56,000 bases of DNA, taken from contig CACESS010000004.1 in the NCBI GenBank assembly GCA_902562275.1, positions 1 through 56,000 of the forward strand, in the 5' to 3' direction. The stretch's first letter is position 1. Every line of letters begins with the position of its first letter. This document shows positions 1-9,412 of this stretch, piece by piece. The stretch is from an uncultured Alphaproteobacteria bacterium (GTDB lineage: Bacteria > Pseudomonadota > Alphaproteobacteria > HIMB59 > GCA-002718135). Both the position numbers and the translations under genes were made by a program. The notes beneath the pieces were generated by a model that made no database searches, was not told the origin of the DNA, and was given only the letters and a program-made list of their open reading frames with translations.

Positions 1-250
1 AAAACTTACTAATACTGAATTTAGACTTAAACTTTATCAAGTAAATGCAATTACAGCAGGTACTGATGCACAAGGAGAAGTAACAGTAAGATTGGAAGAT
101 GATAATCTTTCGTCTCAAGCAAAAGGAAGTGATCCTGATATTATTGTTGCATCAGCAAAAGCTTATATTAATGCATTAAACAGATTGATCTTTAAAAAAA
201 CAAAATCTATTAAAGAAAATACTGCAAGTTTAAAAATAGAAGGAGTTTAA
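1..250 (+). CDS. leuA: 2-isopropylmalate synthase, C-terminal end (partial)
   Basis: This is the last 82 codons of a gene that starts before the window; the reading frame begins at base 2 and ends in TAA at 248-250. The residues include YQVNAITAGTDAQGEV and DPDIIVASAKAYINALN, which are typical of the leucine-binding regulatory domain at the end of LeuA. LeuA condenses acetyl-CoA with 2-oxoisovalerate in the first committed step of leucine synthesis. The stop lies only 3 nt before the mreB start, and the purine-rich end of the gene supplies the mreB ribosome binding site, so the two may be co-transcribed. Confidence 0.9.
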   Translation, partial: KLTNTEFRLKLYQVNAITAGTDAQGEVTVRLEDDNLSSQAKGSDPDIIVASAKAYINALNRLIFKKTKSIKENTASLKIEGV

Positions 251-253
251 TGA

Positions 254-1294
<1,041 letters not shown>

Positions 1295-1302
1295 AAACTA
1301 AA

Positions 1303-2124
1303 ATGGCACCTAAGTTCCAAATAAAAGTTTTTCAAATTTCAAGTTTCGTTAAGAATTTTACAATCATTTCTATTGTTACCTTATCATTTCTTTTAGTTTT
1401 TTTTTCAAAATCTGATTTGTATCTTATCAATGGGATAAAAAATATATCTAGTTCAGTAATTATTCCAATTACAAGAGTGATTTCAGCACCATTAAATGTA
1501 TTTTCTAATTTTGTTGATGAATACAATAAGTTTACGAGTTTAAAATTTGAAAATAAACTACTTCAAGAAGAGATAATACGCTTAAAAAAATGGCAAACAT
1601 TAGCAATACAAAATTCAAGAGAGAATAAAGTTTTAAAAAAATTATTAAATGCAACTGATAATAATTTAAGTTTAGTAAAAACAGCATCTCTTATTAACAG
1701 AAATGATACAATTTATACTAAGCTAATAAACTTAAATGCTGGTTACGAAGATAAAATTAAGAAAAATATGTCAGCTATTAATGAAAGAGGATTAGTAGGA
1801 AAAGTAATTGATACAACTTCAAATAATTCTAGAGTAATTCTATTGACTGATCCAAATTTATCTATTTCAGTAAAATCTATATCAGATGATATTTTTTCCT
1901 TACTTACTGGCAATGGAGATGGCAAATATCTGGTAAGTTCTTTTGTTAAGGAAAATAAAATGCCAAGATTAGGAGATATTGTTGTGACAAGTGGTACAGC
2001 GCAAATTTTCCCTGTTGATTTATTAGTTGGCAAAGTAGCTAAAGTTGAAAAAAATAGATTTTTTGTATTACCATTTGTTGATTTTGAAAATATTGATTAT
2101 TTACAAATAGTTACTTCCAAATAA
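1303..2124 (+). CDS. mreC: Rod-shape determining protein MreC
   Basis: MreC is a periplasmic scaffold anchored in the inner membrane that links MreB filaments to the wall enzymes PBP2 and RodA. The 273 aa product has one membrane segment at about residues 18-34 and a Glu/Lys-rich coiled coil at about 75-110 (KFENKLLQEEIIRLKKW). After that come the two beta domains, with NERGLVGKVI and LLTDPNLSISV as recognisable family stretches. It lies 8 nt after mreB and 2 nt before mreD, in the conserved order. Sequence conservation is modest, as is normal for MreC; the assignment rests on topology plus position. Confidence 0.92.
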   Translation: MAPKFQIKVFQISSFVKNFTIISIVTLSFLLVFFSKSDLYLINGIKNISSSVIIPITRVISAPLNVFSNFVDEYNKFTSLKFENKLLQEEIIRLKKWQTLAIQNSRENKVLKKLLNATDNNLSLVKTASLINRNDTIYTKLINLNAGYEDKIKKNMSAINERGLVGKVIDTTSNNSRVILLTDPNLSISVKSISDDIFSLLTGNGDGKYLVSSFVKENKMPRLGDIVVTSGTAQIFPVDLLVGKVAKVEKNRFFVLPFVDFENIDYLQIVTSK

Positions 2125-2126
2125 AG

Positions 2127-2609
2127 GTGTTTACCAAATTATTTAACTCCTCTGTAAAACTAAATATTATTTTAATTATAAGTTTTTCAATTTCTGTAAA
2201 TTCTTTTACTTTATTTCCCAACGTCAATAATGCATTTTATGTACTTTTTCACTTAACTTTTATTTATCTAATTTTTTACCACTATCACTATTATCTTTAT
2301 GTAGTTGCTTTAGTATATGGAGTTTTATTTGATATCTTATTATTAAATTATGTAGGTACTCATTTAATTACTTTTTTATCTCTCTTAATCTTTTTTGTTT
2401 TACTTAAAAAATATTTAATTAGATTATCTTCCTACCAAATAATTTTTATTTATTTTATAACATTAATAGCTTTTCTTCTATTTGAGCAAATTTTAGCGAA
2501 CCTTATAAATAATTATAAATTTAATTTATCTTTAATTTTTAATTTCTTTTTAATTTCTTTAATTATATTTATTCCTACTGTATTTTTATTTACTAAATTA
2601 GATAAGTGA
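2127..2609 (+). CDS. mreD: Rod-shape determining protein MreD
   Basis: This is a 160 aa, very hydrophobic inner-membrane protein with about five membrane segments. It starts with GTG at 2127, two bases after the mreC stop. MreD is a poorly conserved partner of MreC in the elongation complex. The stretch YVVALVYGVLFDILLLNYVG matches the usual family pattern of small residues followed by GxxxD and G. The assignment depends mostly on size, topology and its place between mreC and mrdA. Confidence 0.85.
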   Translation: MFTKLFNSSVKLNIILIISFSISVNSFTLFPNVNNAFYVLFHLTFIYLIFYHYHYYLYVVALVYGVLFDILLLNYVGTHLITFLSLLIFFVLLKKYLIRLSSYQIIFIYFITLIAFLLFEQILANLINNYKFNLSLIFNFFLISLIIFIPTVFLFTKLDK

Positions 2610-2610
2610 T

Positions 2611-4413
2611 ATGTTCTATTCAGATGACAAAAAACAATATTCAGTACTTAATAGAAGAACTTTTTTTTTATATTTATTAAAGATATCTTTTTTTGGTATT
2701 GTAGGATGGAGACTTTATGACATTCAAATAAAAGACTCACAAAAATACAAAACCCTATCAAAAAACAATCAAATAGATATAGAAATTATTTATCCTGTTA
2801 GAGGGAGAATATATGATACCAATAAAAAGCTTTTAGCTTCTAATATTAAAGTATTTGATGTTTATATAATTCCTGAAAATGCAAAAAATATAAATAAATC
2901 TCTAAACGAATTAAATCAAATTATAAAAATAGATTTTAATCATAGAAGAAAAATAATAGATTTATCTAAAAAAGTAAAAAAATTTCAGAAAATAAAAGTA
3001 TTAGAAAATATTAATTGGTCACAACTTGAAAAAATAGAATCAAATAAACTTAATATCGAAGGGATATTTATTTCTCAAGATTATATGAGAACTTATCAGT
3101 TTAATAATACTGTTTCACATTTAATCGGTTATACAAATAAACCAAATCAAGAAGAAGTAGAATTGCCGTTCATTTCTAATATGCCTAATCTAGAGATAGG
3201 AAAAGATGGTATTGAAAAAAGTTTTAACCCTAATTTAATAGGTAAAGCAGGACAAAGGGAGATTGAAGTAAATTCTTATGGAAGAGTAATTCGTGAAATA
3301 TCAAGAAAAGATAGTCAAAAAGGAAATGATATTCAAATAACTATCGACCTAAGAATTCAACAATATGCTTTGAATTTATTAAAAGAACACAAAGCAGGGT
3401 CTGCAGTGCTCGTGGATATAAATAATGGTAATATATTATGTATGGCTTCAACTCCATCTTATAATCCAAATAAAATTATTCAAAAACCCAATAAGGAATA
3501 TTGGGACTCAATTTTAGAAAATGAACTTTCGCCACTAACTTACAGATGTATTCAGGGTTTGTATGCTCCAGGCTCAACTTTTAAAATGGTTGTTGCTATA
3601 GCTGGATTAGTCCATGGGATTATTGATACAAATACAAAACATTTTTGTAGTGGAAAAATTGGTTTAGGTGATAGACTTTATCATTGTTGGAAAAATAATG
3701 GTCATGGCTCGATGAATATTAGTGATGCAATCAAAGAATCATGTGATGTTTTTTTCTATGAAATATCAAAAAAAATTGGGATAGATAAAATTGCCAGAGT
3801 TGCTGAAGATTTTGGTTTAGGCAAAATATATGATATCCATTTACCTAATCAAAAAAAAGGAATTATCCCATCACGTAATTGGAAAAAGAAAAAATATGAT
3901 CAAAGTTGGTATCCAGGAGAGACTTTAATCTCAGCAATTGGACAGGGTTATGTATTAACTAATCCACTGCAACTAGCTGTCATGACTTCTATTATTGCTT
4001 CTAATGGAAAAAATGTAAAACCAAATATTATAAAACAAAATAATGACATTGAATTTGAAAAGTTAGAAAAATATCAAAATGCAATTAAAATTATTAAAAA
4101 CTCAATGTTTAAAGTAGTTAACGAAAGTAAAGGTACAGCTTATAATTCAAGATCTGAAACTACTCCTTTTGCAGGTAAGACAGGAACTTCACAAGTTAGA
4201 AGAATAACTGTAACTGAAAGAGAAAGTGAAGATTTTAGAAAAAAAGAAGTTGAATGGAAACAAAGAGATCACGCTTTATTTGTTGGATATATGCCAGTTG
4301 AAAACCCTAGATATGCTGTTTCGGTTGTTATTGAACATGGAGGTTCAGGTGCATCAACTGCAGCACCTATAGCAAAAGACATTTTTCAATTTACAAAAAA
4401 ACTAGAAACTTAA
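2611..4413 (+). CDS. mrdA: Penicillin-binding protein 2 (elongasome transpeptidase)
   Basis: This is a class B PBP that cross-links peptidoglycan during cell elongation together with RodA. The 600 aa protein has an N-terminal membrane anchor (about residues 18-36). A dimerisation domain follows, with the family motif PVRGRIYDTNKKLLASN near residue 65. The C-terminal transpeptidase domain has the active-site STFK near residue 322, SCD near 377 and KTGTS near 523. The start ATG lies 1 nt after the mreD stop. The last codon overlaps the rodA start by one base (TAATG), which suggests coupled translation. Confidence 0.96.
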   Translation: MFYSDDKKQYSVLNRRTFFLYLLKISFFGIVGWRLYDIQIKDSQKYKTLSKNNQIDIEIIYPVRGRIYDTNKKLLASNIKVFDVYIIPENAKNINKSLNELNQIIKIDFNHRRKIIDLSKKVKKFQKIKVLENINWSQLEKIESNKLNIEGIFISQDYMRTYQFNNTVSHLIGYTNKPNQEEVELPFISNMPNLEIGKDGIEKSFNPNLIGKAGQREIEVNSYGRVIREISRKDSQKGNDIQITIDLRIQQYALNLLKEHKAGSAVLVDINNGNILCMASTPSYNPNKIIQKPNKEYWDSILENELSPLTYRCIQGLYAPGSTFKMVVAIAGLVHGIIDTNTKHFCSGKIGLGDRLYHCWKNNGHGSMNISDAIKESCDVFFYEISKKIGIDKIARVAEDFGLGKIYDIHLPNQKKGIIPSRNWKKKKYDQSWYPGETLISAIGQGYVLTNPLQLAVMTSIIASNGKNVKPNIIKQNNDIEFEKLEKYQNAIKIIKNSMFKVVNESKGTAYNSRSETTPFAGKTGTSQVRRITVTERESEDFRKKEVEWKQRDHALFVGYMPVENPRYAVSVVIEHGGSGASTAAPIAKDIFQFTKKLET

Positions 4414-5510
4414 TGTTGAATAAAATTCAAAACTTAAATTATCTATTGATTTTTTTAGTAATATTAATCTCATTTATTGGAGCAGCAGGTTTATATTCTG
4501 CTGCAGGAGGATCATATAGTCCTTGGGCATCAAGACATTTAATAAGATTAGTTTTATTTATTTTTTTAGCGGTTATTGTAGCCTTAATAAATATCAAGTT
4601 TATTTATCAATTTGCGTATTTCATTTTTATCTTATCTTTATTACTTTTGCTATCCGTTGAATTAATTGGTGTTTTTGGTAAAGGCGCAACAAGATGGATC
4701 AATTTATTTGGTTTTAGTATCCAACCTTCAGAATTAATAAAAATAACTATTATACTAGCACTAGCAAGATTTTATCATAATCTAAAATTTGATGAAATTA
4801 AGCGAATAAAAAATTTATTTTTTCCAATTTTTATTTTATTTATACCATTTGTTTTAGTTGTTATACAGCCAGATCTTGGAACTGCTTTAAGTATTGCAAT
4901 GCTTGGAATTTTGATTTTATTTGCAAGTGGAATAAGAATATGGAAGTTTGTATTGGGATTTTTTGTTTTGATTTTATCAATTCCTTTGTCATTAAATTAT
5001 TTACAACCATATCAAAAAGATAGAATTTTTTCTTTTTTAAACCCTGAGGCTGATGCACTTGGAATAGGATATCAACTTATACAATCTAAAATTGCTTTAG
5101 GATCTGGCGGTCTAACTGGAAAAGGTTTTTTAGAGGGGTCTCAATCTTATCTTCAGTATTTACCCGAAAAACAAACTGATTTTATTTTTACACTAATTGG
5201 AGAAGAATTTGGTTTTATTGGTACTATGTTTATAATTTTACTTTTTCTATTATTAATTTCAGTTTGTTTTTATATAAGTGTTAAATCAAACCATATTTTT
5301 GGTAGGATTCTCTCTATAGGCGTTGGCAGCAATTTATTTATATATGTGATAATGAACATATCTATGGTATCTGGATTAATGCCTGTTGTTGGAATTCCAT
5401 TACCTTTAGTTTCTTATGGTGGATCAGCAATGCTTTCCATAATTTTATCTCTAGGACTAGTTCTTAATGCGGGATTGAATGGAAATTTAAAAAAATTACA
5501 TAATGCTTGA
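4413..5510 (+). CDS. mrdB: Peptidoglycan glycosyltransferase RodA (SEDS family)
   Basis: RodA polymerises lipid II into glycan strands in partnership with PBP2. The 365 aa protein has about ten membrane helices and the SEDS signatures: KGATRWINLFGFSIQPSEL near residue 90, QPDLGTALS near 150, and PVVGIPLPLVSYGGSAMLS close to the C-terminus. Its ATG overlaps the mrdA stop by one base. Its own end overlaps the start of livG by 8 nt, an unusual direct join between a cell-wall gene and a nutrient transporter gene. Confidence 0.96.
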   Translation: MLNKIQNLNYLLIFLVILISFIGAAGLYSAAGGSYSPWASRHLIRLVLFIFLAVIVALINIKFIYQFAYFIFILSLLLLLSVELIGVFGKGATRWINLFGFSIQPSELIKITIILALARFYHNLKFDEIKRIKNLFFPIFILFIPFVLVVIQPDLGTALSIAMLGILILFASGIRIWKFVLGFFVLILSIPLSLNYLQPYQKDRIFSFLNPEADALGIGYQLIQSKIALGSGGLTGKGFLEGSQSYLQYLPEKQTDFIFTLIGEEFGFIGTMFIILLFLLLISVCFYISVKSNHIFGRILSIGVGSNLFIYVIMNISMVSGLMPVVGIPLPLVSYGGSAMLSIILSLGLVLNAGLNGNLKKLHNA

Positions 5511-6270
5511 AATAAATAATGTTAATAAATTTTTTGGAGGATTAAAAGCAGTTCATAACGCATCAATGAAAGTTGAAATGGGCTCAATCACGGGTTTAAT
5601 AGGTCCAAATGGAGCAGGAAAAACTACATTATTTAATACTATTGCAGGATTATATGATCCAGACGAAGGAAATATAATTCTTAATAATGAAGATATTTCT
5701 TTTTTAAAACCTCACGAATTATTTGCTAAAGGAGTTCTAAGAACTTTTCAAATTGCCCATGAATTTTCAACTTTAACAGTTCTTGAAAATTTAATGATGG
5801 TACCATCAAATCAATTTGGTGAAAAATTATCATACGCTTTATTAAGTAATTCAAAAGTAAAACAACAAGAAGAAAAAATAAGACAAAAAGCTATCGATGT
5901 AATAAATTTTTTAAATTTAAGTCACTTAACTCAAGAACTTGCAGGCAATTTATCTGGTGGTCAAAAAAAACTACTTGAGTTAGGGAGAACTATGATGGTT
6001 GATCCTCAAATCGTTTTACTTGATGAAGTAGGAGCTGGAGTTAATAGAACACTTCTTAATGAAATTACGGATGCAATATTAAGATTAAATAAAGAAAAAA
6101 ATTATACATTTTTTGTCATTGAGCATGATATGGACCTCATTGAAAAAATTTGTGATCCTGTAATTGTGATGGCAGAAGGTTCAGTTTTATTTAAAGGTAA
6201 TTTTAATGAAGTGAAAAATAACGATACAGTTATAGAAGCTTATTTGGGTAAAGGTATTAATAAGAATTAG
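5503..6270 (+). CDS. livG: Branched-chain amino acid type ABC transporter, ATPase LivG
   Basis: This is one of two ATPases that power a HAAT-family importer. The 255 aa protein has Walker A GPNGAGKTT near residue 36, signature LSGGQKKLLELGRTMM near 150 and Walker B IVLLDEVGAGVN near 169. The usual DEP of Walker B is DEV here, with the catalytic Glu kept. An H-loop (VIEHDMD) follows near 206. The start overlaps the end of rodA by 8 nt. The substrate is probably a branched-chain or other hydrophobic amino acid; related systems carry amides or urea, and sequence alone cannot decide. Confidence 0.9.
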   Translation: MLEINNVNKFFGGLKAVHNASMKVEMGSITGLIGPNGAGKTTLFNTIAGLYDPDEGNIILNNEDISFLKPHELFAKGVLRTFQIAHEFSTLTVLENLMMVPSNQFGEKLSYALLSNSKVKQQEEKIRQKAIDVINFLNLSHLTQELAGNLSGGQKKLLELGRTMMVDPQIVLLDEVGAGVNRTLLNEITDAILRLNKEKNYTFFVIEHDMDLIEKICDPVIVMAEGSVLFKGNFNEVKNNDTVIEAYLGKGINKN

Positions 6271-6276
6271 AATATT

Positions 6277-6981
6277 ATGAATAATTTAATTGGTAAAAAT
6301 TTAACAGCTGGATACGGAGGGGTCGATATTATTAAAGATATTAATCTTCAAGTAAATGAAGGTGAAATTGTTGTCATCGTTGGTCCAAACGGAGCAGGGA
6401 AATCAACAGCAATGAAAGCATTGCTTGGTATGTTAAGTTTAACTTCAGGTTCTGTTGAATACTCAAATGAGGAAATTTCTTCAATGCTACCTCAAAATAG
6501 AATTAACTTAGGATTGGCATTTGTTCCTCAAACAAACAATGTGTTTACTGGTATGACAGTAGAAGAAAATTTAGAAATGGGAGGTTTTTTAAGAGAGGAT
6601 GACATTATTCATACCATTAATGATATTTATGAGCTTTTCCCTATTTTAAAAGAAAAAAGAAATCAAAGTGCAGGAGAATTATCTGGAGGTCAAAGACAAC
6701 AAGTAGCTTTTGGAAGAGCACTTATGACTAAACCTAAAATTTTAATGTTAGATGAACCAACTGCAGGAGTATCACCAATAGTAATGGATGAGTTATTCTC
6801 AAGAATTATAGAAGTTCGCAAAACTGGTGTTGGAATACTTATGGTTGAACAAAATGCAAAACAAGCACTTGGTATTGCTGATAGAGGGTATGTATTAGTA
6901 AATGGAAAAAATAGTAGAGAAGGTTCAGGTGAAGAATTATTAAATAATCCAGAAGTTAGAAAGTCATTTTTAGGAGGTTAA
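6277..6981 (+). CDS. livF: Branched-chain amino acid type ABC transporter, ATPase LivF
   Basis: This is the second ATPase of the importer, 234 aa. It has Walker A GPNGAGKSTAMKALLG near residue 33, signature LSGGQRQQVAFGRAL near 132, Walker B ILMLDEPTAGVSP near 152 and H-loop-type MVEQNAKQAL near 185 (with Gln, as is normal in LivF). It follows livG by 6 nt and precedes livH by 1 nt. The conserved pairing of LivG-type and LivF-type ATPases followed by two permeases identifies the whole cluster. Confidence 0.93.
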   Translation: MNNLIGKNLTAGYGGVDIIKDINLQVNEGEIVVIVGPNGAGKSTAMKALLGMLSLTSGSVEYSNEEISSMLPQNRINLGLAFVPQTNNVFTGMTVEENLEMGGFLREDDIIHTINDIYELFPILKEKRNQSAGELSGGQRQQVAFGRALMTKPKILMLDEPTAGVSPIVMDELFSRIIEVRKTGVGILMVEQNAKQALGIADRGYVLVNGKNSREGSGEELLNNPEVRKSFLGG

Positions 6982-6982
6982 A

Positions 6983-7996
6983 ATGATTGATTTTCTAAAT
7001 TCTATAATTGTACTTCTAAATTTTATAATCATTCCTGGTATTTCTTATGGATCTCAACTTGCACTTGGTGCACTTGGAGTTACATTTGTTTACGCTATAC
7101 TTCGTTTTGCCAATTTTGCACACGGGGAAATCATGTCATTTGGAGCGATGATAACAATTTTATTTACATGGTTTTTTCAATCACAAAATATTGATTTAGG
7201 AATTCTGCCGACTGCCTTGTTAGCTTTACCTATAGGAATTATAGCAACAATTATCTTATGTATTATTTCTGATAAATTTGTTTTTCAATATTACAGATAC
7301 CAAAAAAGTGTTCCCGTTGTTTTAGCAATGGTTTCAATAGGGGTTATGTTTGTAATAAATGCAATAATAAGAATTATAATTGGAACAGAAACCATAAAAT
7401 TTTCTGATGGACAGAAATTTATAATGAAAGCGAAACAGTTTAAAGGAATGACAGGCTTAAATGAAGGATTAGCATTAAAATCATCTCAAGTTATTACAAT
7501 ATTAATTACTATAGCTTTATTAACTTTTACTTTTTGGTTTTTACAAAAAACAAAAACGGGAAAATCAATGAGAGCTTTTTCTGATAATGAAGATTTAGCA
7601 TTATTATCTGGTATTAACCCTGACAGAGTTGTTTTCATCACTTGGGTCATAGTTGGAGTCCTTGCCTGTGTTGCTGGTACTTTGTATGGTTTAGATAAAA
7701 GTTACAAACCTTTAATTTATCTTAATTTAGTTTTACCTATTTTTGCCTCAGCAATTGTAGGAGGTATAGGTAATCCTTTTGGTGCTGTTGTTGGGGGTTA
7801 TATAATCGCTTTTTCAGAAATTATGATAACTTATGCTTACAAGAAATTTTTTATTTATCTTTTACCAACTTCATTAGAACCATCTGGATTAGTACAATTA
7901 CTTTCTACTGATTATAAATTTGCTGTTTCATTTTCTATTCTAGTTATAGTCTTACTTATAAGACCATCAGGTATATTTAGAGGAAGAGTATTATGA
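6983..7996 (+). CDS. livH: Branched-chain amino acid type ABC transporter, permease LivH
   Basis: This is an inner-membrane permease of 337 aa, somewhat longer than the roughly 300 aa of E. coli LivH. The motifs GALGVTFVYAILRFANFAHG (residues about 29-48) and AIVGGIGNPFGAVVGGY (about 258-274) are family hallmarks; the second contains the contact loop for the ATPases. A short insertion around residues 130-165 explains the extra length. Its stop overlaps the livM start (ATGA), consistent with coupled translation. Confidence 0.92.
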   Translation: MIDFLNSIIVLLNFIIIPGISYGSQLALGALGVTFVYAILRFANFAHGEIMSFGAMITILFTWFFQSQNIDLGILPTALLALPIGIIATIILCIISDKFVFQYYRYQKSVPVVLAMVSIGVMFVINAIIRIIIGTETIKFSDGQKFIMKAKQFKGMTGLNEGLALKSSQVITILITIALLTFTFWFLQKTKTGKSMRAFSDNEDLALLSGINPDRVVFITWVIVGVLACVAGTLYGLDKSYKPLIYLNLVLPIFASAIVGGIGNPFGAVVGGYIIAFSEIMITYAYKKFFIYLLPTSLEPSGLVQLLSTDYKFAVSFSILVIVLLIRPSGIFRGRVL

Positions 7997-9366
7997 TCAA
8001 ACTGGAGAGACATGAATGGACATCAATTATAATAATGATTTCACTGTTTATCCTTGTTGGTTTTGTTCAAGGTTGGTCTGTTAGTTTAGTTATTTTAAAT
8101 ATGTGCATAGTATCTGCCATTATGACTATGGGTGTAAATATTTCTTGGGGTTACGCAGGTGTTATTAACTTTGGTGTAATGGGTTTTTTGGCAATGGGAG
8201 GTCTTGCTGCTGTTCTTGTTTCTTATCCTCCTATTACGGAAGCATGGAAAGCAGGCGGAACAGGCATTGGGATAAGCTTTGTACTTCTTATAATTTTGAT
8301 TACAGCAGTCGTTTATATTAACAAAATTGTCAAAAAAAAAACTAATCGTTATATAATTAATGCTCTTATAATTTTTTTTGGTACTTTAATTATCAGACAT
8401 TTTTATTTAAATGCAACAGCTAGTATTGAAGATGTGAATCCAGCAATTGAGGGTTTTTTAGGAGGTCTTGGTTTACCTATAATATTTTCTTGGATTGTAG
8501 GTGGTTTTTTTGCTGCTGGTGTTGCTTTTGTTATTGGTAAAGTAGCACTTGGTTTAAGATCAGATTACTTAGCTATTGTTACTTTAGGTATTTCAGAAAT
8601 TGTTGTTAGTGTTTTAAAACATGAAGAATGGCTTTCAAGAGGTGTTAAAAATGTAATTGGATTAAAAAGACCTGTCCCTTATGAAATTAATTTACAAAAT
8701 ACGGATTGGTTTATTAATCTCATTACTTACCTTAACACATCTAAATTAAATGACATTATTGATGTTTCTCAAAGACAAAAAGTTTTAAATAAACTTATTA
8801 TTGATGGCTCAAGTATATTTGTAAAACTATCTTATGCTTTTTTATTTTTAATAGTGATGTTCATCATCTTTTATTTTGCTAATAAAGCACAATTATCTCC
8901 TTGGGGAAGAATGATGAGAGCAATTAGAGATAATGAAATAGCAGCAAATGCAATGGGTAAGGATGTTGTAAAACAACATTTAATTATATTTGTTATTGGG
9001 GCAGCCATTGTTGGCGTTGCAGGTGCAATGCTTGTTACTTTAGATGGTTTATTTACGCCATCCTCATACAGGCCACTTCGATTTACATTTATTATTTGGA
9101 TTATGGTTATAGTAGGAGGTAGTGGTAATAATTTAGGAGCTATTTATGGGGGGTTTGTCATTTGGTTTGCCTGGATTGAGGCTGCTCCAATAACAACATT
9201 TATTATTAATCAATTAACAGCAGGATTAGATCCAACTAATACATTAAGACTACATTTGTTAGATAGTGTACCATATTTTAGATATTTATTAATGGGATTA
9301 ATATTATTATTAATATTAAGATATCGACCAAAAGGAATAATCCCTGAAAAAATAAGACACTCATAA
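7993..9366 (+). CDS. livM: Branched-chain amino acid type ABC transporter, permease LivM
   Basis: This is the second permease, 457 aa. Family signatures are NISWGYAGVINFGVMGFLAMGG near residue 50, LRSDYLAIVTLGISEI near 187, GRMMRAIRDNEIAANAMGKD near 305 and VGGSGNNLGAIYGG near 376. Two stretches enlarge it: a hydrophilic and membrane insertion at about residues 75-150, and another around 225-265. It ends the nine-gene run that begins with mreB. A hairpin right after the stop separates it from the convergent binding-protein gene. Confidence 0.92.
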   Translation: MIKLERHEWTSIIIMISLFILVGFVQGWSVSLVILNMCIVSAIMTMGVNISWGYAGVINFGVMGFLAMGGLAAVLVSYPPITEAWKAGGTGIGISFVLLIILITAVVYINKIVKKKTNRYIINALIIFFGTLIIRHFYLNATASIEDVNPAIEGFLGGLGLPIIFSWIVGGFFAAGVAFVIGKVALGLRSDYLAIVTLGISEIVVSVLKHEEWLSRGVKNVIGLKRPVPYEINLQNTDWFINLITYLNTSKLNDIIDVSQRQKVLNKLIIDGSSIFVKLSYAFLFLIVMFIIFYFANKAQLSPWGRMMRAIRDNEIAANAMGKDVVKQHLIIFVIGAAIVGVAGAMLVTLDGLFTPSSYRPLRFTFIIWIMVIVGGSGNNLGAIYGGFVIWFAWIEAAPITTFIINQLTAGLDPTNTLRLHLLDSVPYFRYLLMGLILLLILRYRPKGIIPEKIRHS

Positions 9367-9392
9367 AAAAACCCCAGTATAAAACTGGGGTT
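9365..9392 (-). terminator. Intrinsic terminator between livM and livJ
   Basis: A perfect 9-bp inverted repeat, AACCCCAGT (9370-9378) and ACTGGGGTT (9384-9392), encloses a 5-nt loop. Read on the minus strand, the stem is followed by a run of seven T (complement of 9365-9371). It is therefore a textbook intrinsic terminator for livJ, which ends about 20 nt earlier. On the plus strand the stem follows the livM stop, but the T run is weak (TTGTTA), so it may end livM transcripts only partly. Confidence 0.9.
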
Positions 9393-9412
9393 GTTAAAAA
9401 ATTTAAAAAAAA

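Noticed and set aside
9365-9392. Part of a repeat family or attachment site
   Set aside because: No second copy seen; stem plus T run is fully explained as an intrinsic terminator.
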